Virus record (IMG/VR): IMGVR_UViG_3300009314_000010
Coordinates: 1-62,614 of that record
DNA from: a virus
Reading direction: 5' to 3' (one strand)
DNA: 62,614 nucleotides
This document shows positions 59,776-62,614 of the stretch, in pieces (position 1 is the stretch's first letter; each line of letters starts with the position of its first letter). Below the pieces are notes generated by a model, which saw only the letters and a list, made by a program, of their open reading frames with translations, searched no databases and was not told where the DNA came from. Both the position numbers and the translations under genes were made by a program.

Positions 59776-60005
59776 ATCGCCACCAGATTCCCTCGCGGGA
59801 CTATTACCCGAATCGCACGAAGACTCGTAAACGGCGAAAAAGAGGGATTGGTTTTTATATAAAGGCGGACCAATACATTTCGAGGTCCAGGCCCCTTACT
59901 AACGGCAACCACATCCACGTTTTTATTATGGAGTGGCATCTGGTCCTTGGCCGACTTCCGATAATGGACCTTCACGCGCTGGCCGAGTTTCGGTTGCCAG
60001 ATCAT
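59772..60005 (-). CDS. Hypothetical small early protein, beta-rich
   Basis: 77 residues from the ATG at 60005, overlapping the upstream stop (ATGA). IWQPKLGQRVKVHYRKSAKD then VDVVAVSKGPGPRNVLVRLY suggests an SH3-like barrel. Unknown function. Confidence 0.5.
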   Translation of the reverse strand: MIWQPKLGQRVKVHYRKSAKDQMPLHNKNVDVVAVSKGPGPRNVLVRLYIKTNPSFSPFTSLRAIRVIVPRGNLVAI

Positions 60006-60199
60006 GTCAACCACTCCACAGCCGCGTCATAGGCCTCTTCGTATCCGTCGCCAACTACGCAATAAAGATCCTGTTGCATGTGACGGGGCAGGGACTTGTA
60101 ACACCGGAAGCAAAACGAATAGCCTGATTTCTTTTTGCGGCCGCAGAAACACTCTTCGCCCCGCAGTTCGGTGAGATACCACTTAGTGTCTTTATTCAT
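60002..60199 (-). CDS. Small cysteine-rich early protein
   Basis: 65 residues from the ATG at 60199 (an earlier in-frame ATG is at 60208). CFCGRKKKSGYSFCFRCYKS gives a treble-clef-like C-x-C...C-x2-C zinc site, followed by LPRHMQQDLYCVVGDGYEEA. The pattern is common in small phage proteins near replication genes. Function unknown. Confidence 0.6.
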   Translation of the reverse strand: MNKDTKWYLTELRGEECFCGRKKKSGYSFCFRCYKSLPRHMQQDLYCVVGDGYEEAYDAAVEWLT

Positions 60200-60581
60200 C
60201 GTGCTCATCCTCAAATCCCTCAATGTGCCTGATAGCGTCTTCAGGAAAAAACCGATGGAGAAAACACAGCCAGTAATCCATCGTAGGCCTCATCCGATCA
60301 TCAATATCAAACCTATCTTTAGCGAGTTCCACCACATCCCTCCACCATGCCGAAAATGTCGGTACTTCATGCAATTCGTGGACATCAAATAGTGCCCTAT
60401 TGAAATCAGCCCCCGAATCATATTTCAGCAACTTCTTGCCCGCCTCGGTGGCAGCATTTACAATAATTCCAAAAACCTCGCCAATACATGCAAGTTTCAC
60501 TTCTTCAACCGTCATAGGTCCATACTGAATGCTGTAGACTGTAGACCCTGGCTGTAATCGTAAAGCTATTGCGTCATTCAT
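60192..60581 (-). CDS. Hypothetical early protein
   Basis: 129 residues. The N-terminus is beta-like (ALRLQPGSTVYSIQYGPMTV), the middle is compact (FGIIVNAATEAGKKLLKYDS), and the C-terminus is helical with several Trp (SAWWRDVVELAKDRFDIDD). It is coupled to the radical SAM gene by an ATGA overlap. No function can be assigned. Confidence 0.5.
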   Translation of the reverse strand: MNDAIALRLQPGSTVYSIQYGPMTVEEVKLACIGEVFGIIVNAATEAGKKLLKYDSGADFNRALFDVHELHEVPTFSAWWRDVVELAKDRFDIDDRMRPTMDYWLCFLHRFFPEDAIRHIEGFEDEHDE

Positions 60582-61249
60582 TTTAATATCCTTTTCAGAT
60601 TATCCTTCACCTTGACCTCGGTGAATTCTTTCAGCCTTTCAATCAGCTCGAGAACCTTCTCTTTTGGCGGTTCCGGTAGGTTGTGCCCCTGGCTGTCCGC
60701 TCCGATATTTACCCATTTTGGACGGCATCTCAAAACCAGCTTCGCCAACTCTTCGGTGTCAAAATCCATTATGGGCTCGATTGTAACCATTGCTGTGTGG
60801 GATAGAGAGAGCTTTTCCATGTATTCCGATCGCTCGTTTGGATGCGGAGCCTTTCCCATCTCCGGGTACACGCGATTGGTTTCAATGGTTGTTCCTGTGA
60901 CGCTCACTGCAGGCAAGCATTCCTTCATGTCAACGAGGTGGCCATAGAACCTCTTGGGGTTTTTGGTCTGAAACAAATATTCATTGTCGAATCGATTACA
61001 ATGGTCAATCACCGCCGTTGCCCATTCAGGATTAATTCCATCTGCAAACATATCGCACGACGACCCAACGAATATAAAATTACCCTCGCCCAGGTCCGTT
61101 TTTAATTCATCGGCATCAAACCGGACGGGCTTTTGTTCCCCGAATCGTTTCATGTAACAATAGGTGCATCCGTGGGGGCATTTCCCTTTGACGGTGTTCC
61201 AGGTGTGCGTGACGAACGGATACATATTTCCCTTGCTTTTATTTAGCAT
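60578..61249 (-). CDS. Radical SAM-like phage protein (DUF5131/Gp37-Gp68 type)
   Basis: 223 residues. The N-terminus carries KGKCPHGCTYCYMKRFG, a C-x3-C-x2-C cluster at Cys24, Cys28 and Cys31, as in radical SAM enzymes that hold a 4Fe-4S cluster. A (beta-alpha)-type body follows with FVGSSCDMFAD, LFQTKNPKRF and a WVNIGADSQGHNLPEPP C-terminal element typical of the phage DUF5131 group. Substrate unknown; a modification of DNA, RNA or protein is conceivable. It overlaps the 48-residue cysteine protein by 11 nt. Confidence 0.8.
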   Translation of the reverse strand: MLNKSKGNMYPFVTHTWNTVKGKCPHGCTYCYMKRFGEQKPVRFDADELKTDLGEGNFIFVGSSCDMFADGINPEWATAVIDHCNRFDNEYLFQTKNPKRFYGHLVDMKECLPAVSVTGTTIETNRVYPEMGKAPHPNERSEYMEKLSLSHTAMVTIEPIMDFDTEELAKLVLRCRPKWVNIGADSQGHNLPEPPKEKVLELIERLKEFTEVKVKDNLKRILK

Positions 61250-61385
61250 TGTCTCCCCCTTTAAATTTCGGACACGATTTACACCAGGGCCGGAAGCCTA
61301 AACTTCCATCCCGGAAGGATTCACATGCCCATTTAAAGTATTTAGACTTCGGATCCCTGGGGCATTCGATTAGTTTTTCAGGCAT
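61239..61385 (-). CDS. 48-residue four-cysteine protein
   Basis: MPEKLIECPRDPKSKYFKWA, CESFRDGSLGF, WCKSCPKFKGG: four cysteines spaced as a metal-binding site. AAGGAGG lies 7 nt before the ATG, a near-ideal site. It overlaps the radical SAM gene and may be its small partner. Unrecognised family. Confidence 0.6.
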   Translation of the reverse strand: MPEKLIECPRDPKSKYFKWACESFRDGSLGFRPWCKSCPKFKGGDNAK

Positions 61386-61452
61386 TTTATTTCCTCCTTA
61401 TTTTAAGATTCCGGCCTTGCCCCGCTTTCCGAACATGAAACGCCATGTTTAC

Positions 61453-62349
61453 CTATGATTTGGGGAGCCCTGGATCATCCCCGGGCCTGCAACTTTCCGA
61501 GCGGGACTTGGTAGACCGCGACGGGCCGGATTCGCCGCTGAAAGGAGGCTGCAGGCACACCTTTTTTTCGATTATTTCAGAAGCCCTGAACAGTTGCCGG
61601 GCACTCGTCTTGATCAAATTCAAGAAGTTTTCCGATATCCCTGTGTTAATTTCGTCCAATGTTTCTTTGATTTGCCGTTCTGCGCTGTACGCGGGTATTG
61701 GCCGGTCTATCCCAAGCGAAGAGAGGATTCTTTGAATGTGTTGGAGCCTTTCATTTTCAGATATAAGCCTTTTGTTTTCAGCTTCTACCGAGAGGATCCT
61801 GTCTGATATAAGGTCACGGATTCTGCGTGAAACATTATACCCGAGCTCTTTTTTTTCATCTTTCGTTGCCAGCCAATTTTTCCAGTACTGCGTCTTGTCA
61901 GGTTCATATCGGTTTTCTATCAGAATCCGAGCTCGCCACATTAGAATGTATCTGTAAATCGAGTCGGGAATATCAACGTCCCGCACAGGGGCCTTCTTCT
62001 TGGTATAAAGCATCTTGGCGTTCTTAGAGCTGATCAACAGGCCGGCTTGTTCGGGTACCTCTGAAGGATCTATGATTCCGGGCGGGGCAACAAAATAAAA
62101 CTCGGTACAATACTTGAGATAGTCAGGCCACTTGTGATCTCTTAAAAAATCATTTCGGCTGATCTTGATTTCAAAGCCGAGCGTCCGGGCGTTTGTCCAA
62201 GATTTTGCCATGCACCATAGGTCTATAACGGGACAAGTGCGCATCATCCACGCGCTGCCAACCTTACATTCCGGTACGCAGACAAATTTTTCAGCGTATT
62301 TGCGGGTTAGAAGGTTCGATATGTCGGTCGCCGTTATCTTCATGGCCAT
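61453..62349 (-). CDS. MmcB-like PD-(D/E)XK nuclease with C-terminal extension
   Basis: 298 residues. The first 140 match the MmcB-type nuclease fold: CPVIDLWCMAKSWTNARTLG with Asp, then FEIKISRNDFLRD (the E-x-K motif) and YFVAPPGIIDPSEVPEQAG. MmcB-like proteins are linked to DNA repair. The C-terminal part is a coiled coil (SVEAENKRLISENERLQHIQ) and ends in an unusual Ser/Pro-rich stretch (PFSGESGPSRSTKSRSES). It probably acts on phage or host DNA. The exact start (62349 or 62343) is uncertain. Confidence 0.72.
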   Translation of the reverse strand: MAMKITATDISNLLTRKYAEKFVCVPECKVGSAWMMRTCPVIDLWCMAKSWTNARTLGFEIKISRNDFLRDHKWPDYLKYCTEFYFVAPPGIIDPSEVPEQAGLLISSKNAKMLYTKKKAPVRDVDIPDSIYRYILMWRARILIENRYEPDKTQYWKNWLATKDEKKELGYNVSRRIRDLISDRILSVEAENKRLISENERLQHIQRILSSLGIDRPIPAYSAERQIKETLDEINTGISENFLNLIKTSARQLFRASEIIEKKVCLQPPFSGESGPSRSTKSRSESCRPGDDPGLPKS

Positions 62350-62606
62350 GGCCTCGCTTTGGTCGGCACCCGCCGCCCCGTTCCGCGGACCTGATCAATT
62401 CGGTAGGTGTCCTTGACGTATTTTAAAACCGCCTGCAGCTCTGGGATCGTCATGTTCCCCCGGGGTTTGCCCCAAAAGTCCATGATCTCGGTGTTGACCT
62501 GGCCGTCATGGTACCGCCCCAGGTGTGAATAGTGGCGGACATGGCGCTCGATCTGTTTGCGGAGCTCTTTTTCAAGGTCGTTCGGGGTTTGTTCTATGGA
62601 TCCCAT
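62340..62606 (-). CDS. Hypothetical early protein at the right edge
   Basis: 88 residues. It begins GSIEQTPNDLEKELRKQIER and is mostly helical, with MDFWGKPRGNMTIPELQAVL in the middle and a basic end. It overlaps the nuclease start by 10 nt. If the ends of the window join, the helicase 3' end overlaps this gene by 35 nt. Function unknown. Confidence 0.55.
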   Translation of the reverse strand: MGSIEQTPNDLEKELRKQIERHVRHYSHLGRYHDGQVNTEIMDFWGKPRGNMTIPELQAVLKYVKDTYRIDQVRGTGRRVPTKARPWP

Positions 62607-62614
62607 CGGCGGGG

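Noticed and set aside
61386-61452. 19-codon minus-strand frame between the MmcB-like and 48-residue genes
   Set aside because: Very short, no ribosome site, and its end is simply the Shine-Dalgarno of the next gene.

Overview
The window reads as the genome, complete or nearly so, of a temperate podovirus-type phage. The major capsid protein belongs to the N4 gp56 family, the portal is a large P22/N4-like one, and no tape-measure or sheath gene is visible. Almost all genes are tightly packed on the minus strand (many ATGA or TAATG stop/start overlaps). Only the repressor-to-integrase arm (about 10.15-13.27 kb) lies on the plus strand. No bacterial housekeeping gene is present. The host is probably a Gram-negative bacterium; gene style and moderate GC suggest Desulfobacterota, but this is only an impression.

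Layout. 1-9.5 kb (minus): early DNA metabolism, with an SF2 helicase running off the left edge, a Cas4/RecB-like nuclease, SbcC- and SbcD-like proteins, a probable single-strand annealing protein, a D12-class adenine methyltransferase and small zinc-ribbon proteins. 9.6-11.0 kb: switch region with a ribbon-helix-helix protein, a Cro-like HTH protein and a divergent CI-like repressor. 11.1-13.3 kb (plus): two small membrane proteins, a tyrosine integrase and an unusual gene joining an integrase-like N-terminal domain to a PD-(D/E)XK nuclease, then a terminator. 13.35-13.39 kb: the 3' half of a tRNA-Pro(CGG) gene, taken as the attP core. 13.5-15.3 kb: lysis genes. 15.4-17.2 kb: fibre and small virion protein. 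17.3-31.0 kb: one 4,572-residue polyvalent protein. 31.0-35.2 kb: ejection-type internal virion proteins and a GNAT-like protein. 35.3-39.1 kb: an AT-richer appendage cassette with a glycosyltransferase. 39.1-54.2 kb: head and neck genes, an Acb2/Tad1-like protein and terminase. 54.4-62.6 kb: an Ogr-like zinc protein followed upstream by the replication and recombination block (RusA, helicase-loader-like, replication initiator-like, HNH, radical SAM, MmcB-like nuclease).

How it fits together. The tRNA fragment sits in the middle of phage genes, not at a boundary, so the sequence looks like attP of a circular or circularly permuted genome. If the ends are joined, one leftward early transcript would run from the cro-like gene at 10.1 kb through position 1, re-enter at 62.6 kb and end at the Ogr-like activator at 54.4 kb. 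Directly downstream are a palindrome-rich leader and the terminase-to-lysis late genes, which end next to attP and the opposing integrase. Joined this way the helicase frame closes 43 nt past the junction, giving about 462 residues. Mapping reads across the join would test this.

Most unusual: the giant virion-associated polyvalent protein, the integrase-domain/nuclease fusion beside attP, the probable cyclic-nucleotide sponge (anti-CBASS/Thoeris), five GGAAACC iterons near the replication genes, and GC-rich hairpins placed just upstream of many ribosome binding sites.
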